From the NCBI GenBank assembly GCA_030278955.1, contig JAOANR010000014.1:12278068-12342067 (forward strand): a stretch of DNA of 64,000 bases, written 5' to 3'. This stretch comes from Hygrophila difformis. Lineage: Eukaryota; Streptophyta; Magnoliopsida; Lamiales; Acanthaceae. A model generated the notes under the pieces. It made no database searches, had not been told where the DNA came from, and worked only from the letters and a program-made list of their open reading frames with translations. The translations under genes and the position numbers were made by a program. Positions 45,701 through 55,956 of the stretch are shown in pieces (positions within the stretch are counted from its first letter, which is position 1; every line of letters begins with the position of its first letter).

Positions 45701-45930
45701 TTGTTCTTTGGAATCCACATCATCTTGATTTTAACTTGTCTCTGTAGTTCGAGGAATGGCCAAACAACAGGTCGATCACTAAGAAGGTCCCTGGATAACT
45801 TCAGACAGAGTTGGGCTGAATGACCTTGAAATCTGCAGTAGGGACAGTCCTTGCTCTTCTTGGGAGACTCTGTTTGAGCATCTTTCTCAGGTTCTTTGGA
45901 TGTACTGGTTTCAAGAGTACCTGCACTCAC
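42703..45930 (-). pseudogene. Copia-2 pol: integrase, RT, RNase H (protease missing)
   Basis: From the 5' side: a zinc knuckle CPYCRFQGHSAQLC closing gag. Then HX3H...CX2C integrase zinc finger residues (HQRCGHMNY, CGAC). Then the integrase core (MDLMGP, RSDHGKEFEN), integrase C-terminus, RT with YVDD, and RNase H with TDSDWAG. All of it is one frame except for TAG at about 45033 (HTPQ*NG) and TGA at 43183 (WYSK*SS, where Copia-3 has Arg). The DSG aspartic protease expected between the knuckle and integrase is absent: the frame jumps from the knuckle region to the GAG-pre-integrase segment. An exact 72-bp in-frame tandem duplication lies in RT. Confidence 0.88.
43988..44131 (-). repeat. Exact 72-bp tandem duplication in Copia-2 RT
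   Basis: Two identical 72-bp units in direct contact (period from 43988 to 44060) duplicate 24 residues around KIVRNKARLVAQGFTQIEGL. The frame is kept. The identity of the copies suggests a recent slip, or collapse/duplication in assembly. Confidence 0.9.
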
Positions 45931-47427
45931 AAAAGTAGTTGCAGATTTCTTGTTAGACTGTGTATTTCTCCTATGCCAATACCTTCTCTATTGGATGGTG
46001 ATTTGCCTTGAGCGATAATTTCATCCAGTTTATTTTTTCCTTTAACCATGTTATCTAGCCTTTGGGTCTTAGCAGATAGAGCAGCATTCTCTTCCAATAG
46101 GGTGTCCCTCTTGATAGATACAACAATCAAAGATTGCTTAAGTGCAAGGATTTCAGCATCTTTCTCATCAATGATAATCAATAGATCTCCTTTCTGACTA
46201 AGCAACTTCTTGTTCTCTGCAACAGCACATGCGTGATCCTCTTTCACACTTTCAAAAGCAGCAATGAGTTCTTCAGGATGATATTGACTGGCTTCACTGC
46301 TGGATTCATGAGACTCTGTATCAGACAATTGTTCGGACAGAGTGTCATCGGTTGTTCGGACAACATCTTTTACAGTGAAAGCTATCATTTCCTCATCTCC
46401 ACTGTCACCTTCTTCTTCCTTAGAAGTGATACTTATCTCATCATCACTTAAAGTAGCCTGAAGAGCTTTTCCAACCCTTCTCTTTGCAGTAGGACACTCA
46501 GAGGCCTTATGGCCAACGCCTCTACAATCATAACACTTTAGATTTTTGAAGTTGTCAGGTAAATCCAGCTTCTTGTATGTCTTCCTTTTGTCATAGGAAC
46601 CATCTGATAACGACCCTTATCATCTTTCTTGTAATTCAGCTTCTTGGCTCTCTTATCCTGCAACATCCTAGACAATTTCTTGGTTAGATATGCCTTTTCT
46701 TCATTGTCAATACACTGAATCTCATTCTCAACCTTGAAAGCCAGATTGCGAGTAGGCTTTTCTTCTAAGTAGTTCATCTCAAAGGTCTGAAGTGAACCAA
46801 CTAGAGCTTCAACAGTAAAGGTCTTGATCTTATCAAGTTCTTCGAGAGTGGACACCTTCGATTGATACTTCCTTGTGACCGTTCTCAGCATTTTTCGAAC
46901 AAGCTTTGCATTATCATACTTTAAACCAAGAGACTGAGCTTCATTTACCAACTTCTTAAACCGAGCATGATAAGCAGCGATGTTCTCATCCTCGTGCATT
47001 CTTATACTATCGAAGGCAGATTCAATCCTTTGGAGATCCAAGGCTTGCACATCAGCAGATCCTTCATAGGCTGCTTCCAAAGCAGTCCAGGCTTCATGCG
47101 CCGTTTCACAATTTAAGATAATGTGATATTGTGACTCATCCACGGCATTGAACAGACAATTTAAAGCAGTGTTGTTCCCTTGTTCTTTGTTCTTCTGAGC
47201 AGCAGACATTTCCACTTGAGTAGCCGGAATCAGAGTAGTAATTGCAGCAAAGGTTTCAGTAGCAGGTGTGCGAACCTCTTTCATAGGTTGTTCCCAGGGT
47301 GTTAGAACAGCATTCCAGACATCTACGCCTGTGTGCTTAAAAAAAATCCTCATTTGGTTCTTCTAAATGAATAATTTGAACCATCAAACAGAGGAGGTCG
47401 CGAGACAGAACCACCTTCTCTATTCAT
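45927..47427 (-). pseudogene. Copia-2 gag, frameshifted
   Basis: The start is MNREGGSV at 47427. An indel soon after shifts the frame into the 47353-46538 ORF, which carries the gag-polypeptide/UBN2 region (DVWNAV, EAWTALEAAYEG, LVRKMLRTV). A first zinc knuckle CYDCRGVGHKASEC lies near 46500-46540 in a different frame. A coiled-coil stretch (46388-45927) leads to the second knuckle. At least two frameshifts break the gene. Confidence 0.85.
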
Positions 47428-47461
47428 TTTGGACCAGACTCAGATAAACCGTTAGAGCCCC

Positions 47462-47473
47462 GCTCTGATACCA
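47462..47473 (-). promoter_or_regulatory. Copia-2 primer binding site, tRNA-Met
   Basis: TGGTATCAGAGC on the minus strand, separated from the 5' LTR end (47476) by two bases. Confidence 0.92.
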
Positions 47474-47475
47474 AT

Positions 47476-48319
47476 TGACAGGCCCAAGCTATTATGTAAA
47501 ACCCTGTATGCGTTGTTTGAGCGATGTCTCAACAACATGCAAACCACAACCAGAGGCGAACACAAAACAGAGTGCGGAAATGAACATAAGAACACCAAGA
47601 ATTTGGTTACCCAGTTCGATCCACCGATCTACATCTGGGGGCTCCAAGCCAGGATTTCACTAGATTCACACAAACGATTGAATCGCACATCAATACACCC
47701 TACACATCCTTCCATTCCAGTGAACTTCTCTATCTAATCATCCTAGACTAGAGGAACACATGGGAGCATCAACTATCTACCCAAATGCAAGCAATTCAAC
47801 AGCAGATGCTAAGGTGGTGTTTATAGAATCCTAGTTACTTAACAAATCAAGCTCGATGGTGATAAAAACACCCGATCTATGCACATGTTGTGTTTACAAA
47901 CATTAAGTCTAGAAAAGCCTAAACACAAACCCAAATCCCCAATGAAATGCAGCAGACACAACAACTAAAGCTATACCAGTTGTAGGGAGGTTGTTGGTGT
48001 CTTCTGTAAACAACAAACTTCTGGGGGATAATCTTCTTCAGCTCTCAAATCGCCATAATCGCAGCTTAGAAACTTCAAATGCTCTGTAAATTGAGCTGTG
48101 ATTGCGACAGGGATTCTCGCTATACCCTCAAGGATGAATTGAGGTATTTATATGGGTTTTAAGGCCCATCTAAACCCTTAAAAGCCTGCTAAAGGGAAAT
48201 GCCACGTCATTGTACTTTTCTATCTTTTTCAGTGAAGAGAAACGAACGTTGTTGGCATGATGTTGCAACAACAACAGATTTCAGCGAACATCTTCACAAT
48301 ATAAGAAATGTCCCCAACA
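47476..48319 (-). repeat. Copia-2 5' LTR
   Basis: Homologous to 39628-40472 with roughly 3% differences by eye. Ends TGACAG and CCAACA on the plus strand. Confidence 0.92.
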
Positions 48320-49994
48320 AACTGTATTTGTGATCAATAAATATTCATCATTTCCTTCAGTCAATGTCTCAATATGATATCCATGTCTGTGAATATCTTT
48401 AAAACTGAATAATTTTCTTCGAGACTTGGGAGATAATAGTGCATTTTCAATAATGAGTTTTGTTCCATTCAGAAGAAATATTATAGCTCTTCCGGAGCCC
48501 TTGACCATATTTGCACTTCCACATATTGTATTAATTGGTGCATCTCCCAATTTTATATAAGAGAAATAAATCTCATTTTTCAATATTGTGTGTGTACTAG
48601 CACTGTCAATTAGGCATATATCATTATAACTTGCAGTCATTTGTTCTTCTGGAAGAAAAATACTATATCAATATCTATGCCAAAAGGGTACAACGGATAC
48701 ATAGCAAAATTTGATAACAAAGATACCTAGAAAAATAACTAAAAGGAAACATAGCATAACATATTACATTAGTTTATATCTTCCATAAAATCATCTATGT
48801 CAAAATTAGCTGTGAAAGATGGTTCACCATCTATCTTGAAAGGAGCCGTAATGATAGGCATAATGATATCATCATTGTAACCAAATTTGTCTCTGTCATT
48901 TTGCCTTTTTCCTTTACTAAATCTCGGTATAATTTCACCAGATCTTCTGCGATACGACAAGTTCGGGACCAGTGTCCTTCCATTCCACATCTGCGGCACT
49001 TGTCTCTATTATCTTGCCATTTTTCATTCATTTGATTATAAGGCTCAAATTATCTGAATTTATGATTTTGGCCACGTGGACAACCTCGACCACGACCACG
49101 ACCATAACCATGAATGCGACTATAACCACGACCGCAACCATAACCATGACCACGACCACGTCAGAGGTGACCACCTCATGTATTTTCCCAAGTTCGGTGG
49201 TTTATAAAAATTTGAGTCCCATTCGCTTTTGGGAATGGACTAGCACTAGTGAGTCATGTTTCATAATTCTTTAATAATAACTCATTGTTTCGTTCAACCA
49301 ACAATAAACAAACAATCAGTTCAGAATATCCCGTAAACCTTCTCTCTCGATATTGCTGCTGCTGGAGCATATTCGAGGCGTTGAATGCAGTAAAGGTTTT
49401 TTCAAGCATCTCTTCGTCGGATACCTTTTCACGGCACAATTTCAACTGTGAAGAAATTCTAAATATGGCAAAATTATATTCACTGATTTTTTTAAAATCC
49501 TACAATTTCAACGTCAGCCAATCATTTCTTGCCTTAGGCAGGTTGACCATCTTCAGGTGATCATACATTTATTTTAACTCATCCCAAAGATCAGCAGGAT
49601 CCCGGAGGACAGATATTCAGACTTCAGGGCTGAATCAGAGTGATGATGCAGAAAAATCACTGTCTTGGCCTTTTCAGAATTTGCCATATCATTGCCCTTT
49701 TCAATAGTTCTTTTCTAATTCTTTGATTCAAAGATGCATCTTCACATCTATTGCCCATAATAGATAGTTTCTTCCGAAAACTTCAAGGGGCGTAAAAAGT
49801 TGCTTTGCAAGGTTATACATAATTTATATTGAAATAGTAGGAATATATTGCCTCAAACAACTTTTTAATGGATTTGGAAATTTTTCGTCAGAACCTCTGT
49901 ATGAATGGAAATTTCAGCAAACCTCGAACGGAACCTCGGTAAGGAACCTCGGTAAGGATTTGGTATTTTTGCAAACTCAAACGGTGCTTTTGCT
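48320..49994 (-). pseudogene. Copia-4 (old), 5' part: gag and protease, decayed
   Basis: On the minus strand, gag (about 49254-49445 with KLCREKVSDEEMLEKTF and QQQYRERRF), an Arg/Gly-rich stretch (about 49080-49160) and a zinc knuckle CRRCGMEGHWSRTC (about 48980-49010). Then the protease-like ICLIDSASTHTIL (48590-48620), where Ser replaces the expected Gly of DSG. The frame then runs into the Copia-2 LTR at 48319. The sequence TGTTATCAGCA near 49993 looks like a primer-site variant and suggests that the 5' LTR lies beyond about 49995. Several stops. Confidence 0.8.
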
Positions 49995-50529
49995 GATAAC
50001 ATGTATATAGTATAAGAATTATAGCCTATTAGCCTATATATGTGCGGACTGTGTTTATATATCTAGTTTATGTGGAGGGGATTTTGTGTAAATGAAAATA
50101 ATAGCAATGAATATGAGAGTATAATGAGGGAAGTCTGAATTTATCAATTGTATATCTACCTTTAAAATGAAGCCATCACTCATATTATAGAACATAAAAG
50201 CCGACTGAAACTAAGATAGGATTGGGGGTGAAGAGTACAATTTTGTTTTCTCATCTAATACTTAACGGCCAAGACATACAAAATCAACTTTTCTTTCTTT
50301 ATTTTTTCCTAGTCATGAAAACAAGAAATGCATGAATCTGTAATAATTACTATATTTTCTATATAACATATGCCTCTTTTGTGGCACTTGAAAAGACCAA
50401 AATGTCCATTACAATAAAATAACAAAAATGCACTTAATTTACAATTATATTTACCAAAATGTTCTTCAATCTATTCTCTTTATTTTATTTTATTTGATTT
50501 TCTTTCATTCTTTTATTATTATTCTTTAG
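49995..50529. other. Probable remnant of Copia-4 5' LTR and AT-rich spacer
   Basis: Position relative to the primer-site-like motif suggests LTR sequence, but no partner LTR remains for comparison. No coding content. Confidence 0.35.
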
Positions 50530-52994
50530 AATGATTTTTTTTTAAAATCTCATTTCTTCTTTATTCCTAGCTATTCTTATTGGTGAAACATGACGCGCTA
50601 AGAGTCGGCAAAGAGAAAGCTAAAAAATTTACAGAAGGGGAAGAAGGATAAAAGGAGAAAACCACAAGGGTGAAAAATATGAGCCTAGCTATAAACGAGG
50701 GTACCACACCCCCGCAGAATCACTAGCCAAGAACATTCGCACGTTGTCTGGAGCGAAAGCCTATGAAGTGTAGAATTCCTCAACCCCGGCACCGCATTTG
50801 GCCAAGCTGTCCGCAACTGAGTTGCCCTCCCGCAAAATATGGTGCCAATGATATTCAGGCCGGAGATTCCAATATGTACAAAATATTCCTCACTACTGGA
50901 AAAAGAGAGTGTTCGAGGGACATGGATGTTGTCAGAATATTAATAGCTTCCGGCGACTCTGAATAGCAACAAGCCTGTTCAATCGCCATATTATGCAGGC
51001 GCTTAACACCATTCGAAATCCTTTGCAATTCAGACCCAAGGTTCGAAGCATAGGCTGCATAGCCAACAGAGCCCGAAAAACTTCCAACCAGCAGCCGTTG
51101 CTTTGACGAATAACCCCACCAAACCCAGCACGCCCCCGGTTTCCTAGCAAGCTGCCATCAACATGAAGAAGAACAACGATGAAGCCCTGAGTGTTCCAAG
51201 TAACCAAACGCATCTCCAGGCGTCTAAGGACCTTTCGAAAAGCACGGTCAAAATGTTGAGTCATGTGTTTTGACGGAAGTTCAACACCGATGATCGAACA
51301 CATTAGAAGCACCACCTCGCCAGTAGCTTGTTCCAGTTCAAATCGAATAGAGTTTGAGTAATCCAGTTGGCCAGTCTCCAATGGCTCCTTGCAGATCTTA
51401 GGGGATATTTTTCTATCATTTCCTTGCAGATTATTCCTTTCTAAGATATGTAATGAGTCCACAAGGCAACAAGATCACCAAACTAAGGAAAGTTCAATTT
51501 CCTTACCTGGATGTTGCTATACTTGGATATAAGGGAATTCTGCCATTCTTCACAAACAGAGATCTTTGAGATGAATTCTCTAGAATTATTACATAGGCAT
51601 TCAGACCATTGTGAGTAAAAATATTCGATTTGCAGCCCTTGTTTGTGATACATCAGTTTGCTGCAAGATCTAAGTTCTTGGACAGACTTTGTTTGAGAAG
51701 TTTGTTCATGATTCTTTAAGTGTATTGGTAAAGCACTTAATGGAATTTTCCAAGGCGATTTACCAGTTGACATCCGTGCATGATTCATACTCTACACTTC
51801 GAGGGGTTGCTTCACATGCCACGACGAGGGAAACTCTAAGACAGTCTTCTTTGGGAAACTTTGACTTGATGAAGAACCACATCCACTCCCTGGAAAAAAA
51901 ATGTGATCCGTTGTGAATGACAGCCCTCCAATATAACCCCAACTAGCCACTGCTTCTGGACAAAGAAAGATTAGATAAATGACTGTTTCCTACTCATTCC
52001 CACGCAAAGGACAAAGTTGCGACGCAATCAAGCGACGTTTAAACCGTAAGTTATTTATATGGAGTGCATTATGAACTGCTAGCCAAAGTAAAACCCACGC
52101 TTTTTAATGGGCCATGTCCTTCCAAACCCATGCCTTATTTTGTCCTCTTTCACCCACAGTGCGCCAAAAGCCACTCATATCTAGTTTTAACTCAATAAAC
52201 CCCCGAAGATGTGCCCATCGAACATAGATTATCCTTGGCCAATGGATGAGTAACCAGCGACCAAAGCGTACGACTTCCTCTTACATGAAATTTGGAACTT
52301 TGGTTTATATCTGCCTCCAATCCCATTTTCCATTACATAAGAAATTGTGGATTTGGCAATGAGAATCTGCTATATGTCAAATGAATTCTTGGAGCAATGG
52401 GACCACCCTCAAGCCAAGGACTATGCCATAGGCTGCTCCTACATGATGTCGGAATCTGTTCAGAATCAATAAGCTCGCTTTACACAAAGCTCGGTACGTG
52501 GGAGATGCGCCAGGACGCGATGGTATATAACTACGTTGATGACCATATTTATTAATCAGCATCTGTATCGAATGCCTATTATCTCTGCCTGTTCGAATGC
52601 CTATTCCACTCATTTCTTAGGCGTTGCCACCTTACTCCAACTCACAAGTGGCAAGCCATGTACCTGAACATCTTTCCAAATGAATTCACTAATTATCCTG
52701 TCCACTTTATCACAAGTAGCAGTATGAAGCCAAACAATTTGAGAGATTTATGATGTAATTTTCGAAAGGACTGAGTGGCCTAGTGCCATCGTGCTAGCCT
52801 TGTTAACTTCCAGTTGCGTGACTTTCCAAGCAGCTTGTCTACTAAGATATTAAAATCATCAACAAGTACCGGTCCATGGGAAATGGGAAATCTCAAATAT
52901 CGAGCCAACTATGATGTGAAAGCAATATCCAAGTGTGAAGATAACTCCTGTATGCGAGATTGAGTCACGGCAGTGGATGCATAAGCATTAGATT
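50530..52994 (-). mobile_element. LINE B, 3' part: RT C-terminus, zf-RVT, RNase H
   Basis: Minus-strand reading. RT C-terminal segment (RYLRFPISHGPVL and a KLLGKSRNWKL-like linker, about 52790-52910). zf-RVT motif (LWLAVHNAL ... LCPLRGNE, about 51990-52080). RNase H (HVDGSLLGNRGRAGFGGVIR, about 51090-51180). Stops and frameshifts throughout. The A run at about 50536-50544 (minus strand) may mark the 3' end, but I could not match target duplications. The RT N-terminal part continues at 61447 beyond Copia-3. Confidence 0.8.
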
Positions 52995-53670
52995 TGACGG
53001 TCCCAACGAGTAGGGTGTTAACCAGTGGTTCTGATCACACACACACGATTGCAGAAAAGTAAAAGAACAATCGTTTGTTGACCCGGTTCGGACCTCCTGT
53101 CCTACATCCGGGGGATTCCAATCCAGGCGAGAATACTTCAACAAAGATCAAGAACGACTACAGGACTCGAAACTAGTTTCTATCAACTCGATCTAGAAGT
53201 TGACAAGACTCCCCCTCAACCTCTAATCTCCCTAATTAGAAACTCTGTAACAATCATGTAGTTCCTGCAAATTGTTGACATCCCTGAACAAGAACCCTAT
53301 ACTATTCCAAGAAGATTCCTTACTTGGATTTACAACTCGATCTAAGATATACAAACATGAATTACACACTAATTCACTCCAGAACAAAACCCTTAATCAT
53401 CTAATCATGAAGAACACGTTTTGACTCTAGAGTATATTTTCTAATCAAGACTAATTGCTCTCGGTAAAGTGTAGAAGATTGAAAGTAAAAATACAAAGTC
53501 TAACTCAAAGACACAAGTGAATAGAATATTTATAATCTGAGAATCGCCTTGGTCTTTAAGTCCCAGTCCCTGGAGCTGGTGAGGCTTGATCGTAAAAAAC
53601 AAAACTGCATTGTTGTTAGTGTGTTGTATTGACACCTATAAGATCCTGCATGAAATGTTTAGTGCCAACA
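52995..53670 (-). repeat. Copia-3 3' LTR
   Basis: Plus-strand ends TGACGG and GCCAACA. Homologous to 60778-61446. The polypurine tract lies at 53671-53684 on the minus strand. Confidence 0.93.
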
Positions 53671-54085
53671 ATCTCCCCTCATTTCATGAAGAGGTTGATT
53701 CATCACAAACAGGTCGCAAACCAGTATGATGAATAACAATTCAGAATGCCACACTAACAACAAAGGTTAATATATCAAGTCCAATAAAAATGGTAATCAA
53801 AACATAAGAGTAACACCAGCTAAAAATACCAATTAGATCATAATAATCAGACAAAGAAATCCAATAATGTCAAACCACAAAACAGTCTAAGCATCAGCAG
53901 TCATCAGCAATCATCAGCAAGCAAAGAGTATTCAAAAAGTATCCAACAGTTAAGTAAGTATTAGTTACAGACCCAAAATATCATAAAAAATTATCAGTTT
54001 AGAAAGTACCCCCTTAAAATGTTGTCAACATTACCCATTAACCATGGTCAGCAGTGAGCAGAGACCATAACTCCCCCTTGATGAA

Positions 54086-55570
54086 TCAAGCCTCCTCATC
54101 ATCTTCCTCTCCAATGGGTGGAGGATCAAATGAACCGGGAAGCAACTTCAGCATGTTATTGTTCTGCTTCCGGATACGAAGGCCAGCAGAAATGACATTC
54201 AAAACCTCCTCATTCTGTCGAAGAATAATGGTCTTTAGATGGTTCACCAATGCCGTGCCAGACAGAGCAGGACCAAGGAGGATGTCATTGTGCATATTTC
54301 TCAGGTCAGTTGAGGGAGTGTTCTGCTTGATTGGGATTCGCTCTTCTTTAGGAACTTTGATCCCATTCTTTTTCAAGAACCGGGTGATCAAAGCAGGATA
54401 GGGAAGAAGATCATTCTTGCCAATGGATCCGCGTGTATAACCTAACATCTTGGAAAGCACAGAGAGACCAAAATTTGTCATGTTAAGATACTTTTCAATA
54501 CAAAACATGAGTTTACCCATATGAGAAGAGACTTGGCTGGCGTTGGTTGTCGGTAGGATGTTGGCACTACACAGGCAAAAGAGACAATTGAATTTCAGGG
54601 TGAGCTGATTAGCGCGAAGTTGTCCACGTCCAAATGCAACGCTTTTGGTATTGGATATCTCATAAGCCACTTCAGCATTTGAGTTCGGCATGTAGTTCGT
54701 CACATCATCAAGGTTGCTGTTAAGCTGTACCTTCACCAACGAGTTAATAACTTGGGGAAAAATCTCCAGAATTCTGCCTCGGATGTAGATCTTCCCTCCA
54801 AAAGGCGACTCAGCATCCATGACATCAGGATGAAGGTTTGCGTAGAACTCGCGAACCAAAGCAGGAGAATAGTCCTCCATTTTAGTAGCCCAGTAGAGAA
54901 GATGGCAATCCTCTAAGTACTTCGAAAAACCTAACTCCTTGTACATAGGATGGGTAAACTGCTCCTCTGGTATGAAATCACGATTGTTGAGCTCCTTAGA
55001 AAATCTCTGAGCTTCCTTGTCATAGAACTTGTAATTCAGGGCATCACTGACGGTCATTGGGCCAACCTTTTTCGGTCGTTTCAGTGTTGTCTCAACAGCA
55101 GGTTGCTTATCCTTTCTTTTGCGGGAACGAGTCACAGGGGTATGGGCAACAGGACGATGTTCCGGAGTAACCTCTCGATCAGGCTCGTTGTCCCTAGGTT
55201 GTTCTTCGTCTCCAGTGACAACATCATCAGGGGCATTTGAATCAAAAAGATTATCCTCATCGCCTTGAGGATAGTCAGTCGTTGTTCCATCATCCCAGTC
55301 AATTGAGAAGGTCTCTTTCTGCGGTGCTGGAAGAGCAGGTAAAGGTGGTGCAGGAAGAGCTCTGGCAAGAAGGACATCAGTGATGCTGTCATCAACATTT
55401 CCTCCAGACGACTCACCAAGCTGAGTAGTGGATGGATTTGCAAAGGATTCGCCAAGGGCTTGAAGAACAGATGATACTACTTGCACTGGATCAACAGACA
55501 TTTCAGTGTTCGGTAGAGTGGATGTATCAGTAGTATGTTCAGAGGGGGATTTGGGGGAAGAAGACGCCAT
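54086..55570 (-). CDS. Copia-3 extra ORF (ORF3), intact, 494 aa, Transposase_32-like
   Basis: I choose ATG 55570 (MASSSPKSPSE) because it matches the starts of Copia-2 ORF3 and the Gypsy-type gene. An in-frame ATG at 55696 would add 42 residues with a hydrophobic run that overlaps the promoter-like leader. Residues 1-150 are acidic and Ser/Pro/Thr-rich. RSRKRKDKQ near 145 is a likely nuclear signal. The domain spans about 195-400: RDFIPEEQF, a THP motif, YIRGRILEIFPQVIN, ANILPTTNASQVSS, LLPYPALITRF. The protein ends in an acidic tail. It sits between RNase H and the 3' LTR, where Sireviruses carry an env-like ORF, but without the clear membrane anchor of an envelope. Function unknown. Confidence 0.8.
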   Translation of the reverse strand: MASSSPKSPSEHTTDTSTLPNTEMSVDPVQVVSSVLQALGESFANPSTTQLGESSGGNVDDSITDVLLARALPAPPLPALPAPQKETFSIDWDDGTTTDYPQGDEDNLFDSNAPDDVVTGDEEQPRDNEPDREVTPEHRPVAHTPVTRSRKRKDKQPAVETTLKRPKKVGPMTVSDALNYKFYDKEAQRFSKELNNRDFIPEEQFTHPMYKELGFSKYLEDCHLLYWATKMEDYSPALVREFYANLHPDVMDAESPFGGKIYIRGRILEIFPQVINSLVKVQLNSNLDDVTNYMPNSNAEVAYEISNTKSVAFGRGQLRANQLTLKFNCLFCLCSANILPTTNASQVSSHMGKLMFCIEKYLNMTNFGLSVLSKMLGYTRGSIGKNDLLPYPALITRFLKKNGIKVPKEERIPIKQNTPSTDLRNMHNDILLGPALSGTALVNHLKTIILRQNEEVLNVISAGLRIRKQNNNMLKLLPGSFDPPPIGEEDDEEA

Positions 55571-55650
55571 TTGAAGGAGAAGGAAGAAAGCTGCAACACT
55601 AAAAATAACAAAACAAAGAAGGAAGTAGTGCAGAGATAAAAGTGAGATAA

Positions 55651-55956
55651 AGTATTTAAAGAGAGGAAGAGAGTCGAAACGTTTAACCACGATCATTCAA
55701 TCGGAGAAACGACGAAGTAATGATGGCAGTTTCGAGCGACATGAGCTGCAGGGGTGAAGGGACGGTTACAGTCGTCACATGGCTATGATGACACTCTGCA
55801 GACATCAAATCAAAGATCCTCCCATATCAAATTTCTTCTTTGTCTTTATCTGAATTCCTTCTCTAATGTGCTTGGGCCTGTAGAGTTAGTGTACAAAGAA
55901 AAACAAAGAAGGCCCAAAGCATAAAGGTATTTAATTAGTGTAGAAACTTAGGCCCA
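55651..55956 (-). promoter_or_regulatory. Promoter-like region of Copia-3 ORF3
   Basis: Three site II motifs (TGGGCC/GGCCCA at 55873, 55911 and 55951) and a TTTAAATACT TATA-like box (55651-55660). The box is about 80 bp before the ATG at 55570 and is followed by a pyrimidine-rich leader. The last site II lies in the end of pol. Confidence 0.5.

Larger units (their letters stand above)
39628..48319 (-). mobile_element. Copia-2: full-length Sirevirus-like Copia element, defective
   Basis: LTRs of 845 and 844 bp (39628-40472 and 47476-48319) are flanked by the target duplication AACTG (39623-39627 and 48320-48324). Order on the minus strand: LTR, tRNA-Met primer site, gag, integrase, RT, RNase H, extra ORF, purine tract, LTR. 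The protease is deleted. Gag has frameshifts, pol has two stops, and the extra ORF has a frameshift and a stop. The LTRs differ by about 3% by eye, making it older than Copia-3 and the Gypsy-type element. An extra ORF between RNase H and the 3' LTR and the YVDDI(V/I)FGST RT box fit the Sirevirus lineage. Confidence 0.93.

Noticed and set aside
55571..55696. Hydrophobic N-terminus for Copia-3 ORF3 suggesting an envelope-like signal or anchor
   Set aside because: The stretch coincides with a TATA-like, pyrimidine-rich leader, and the homologous proteins start at the MAS-type Met. An envelope reading is not supported by the rest of the protein.
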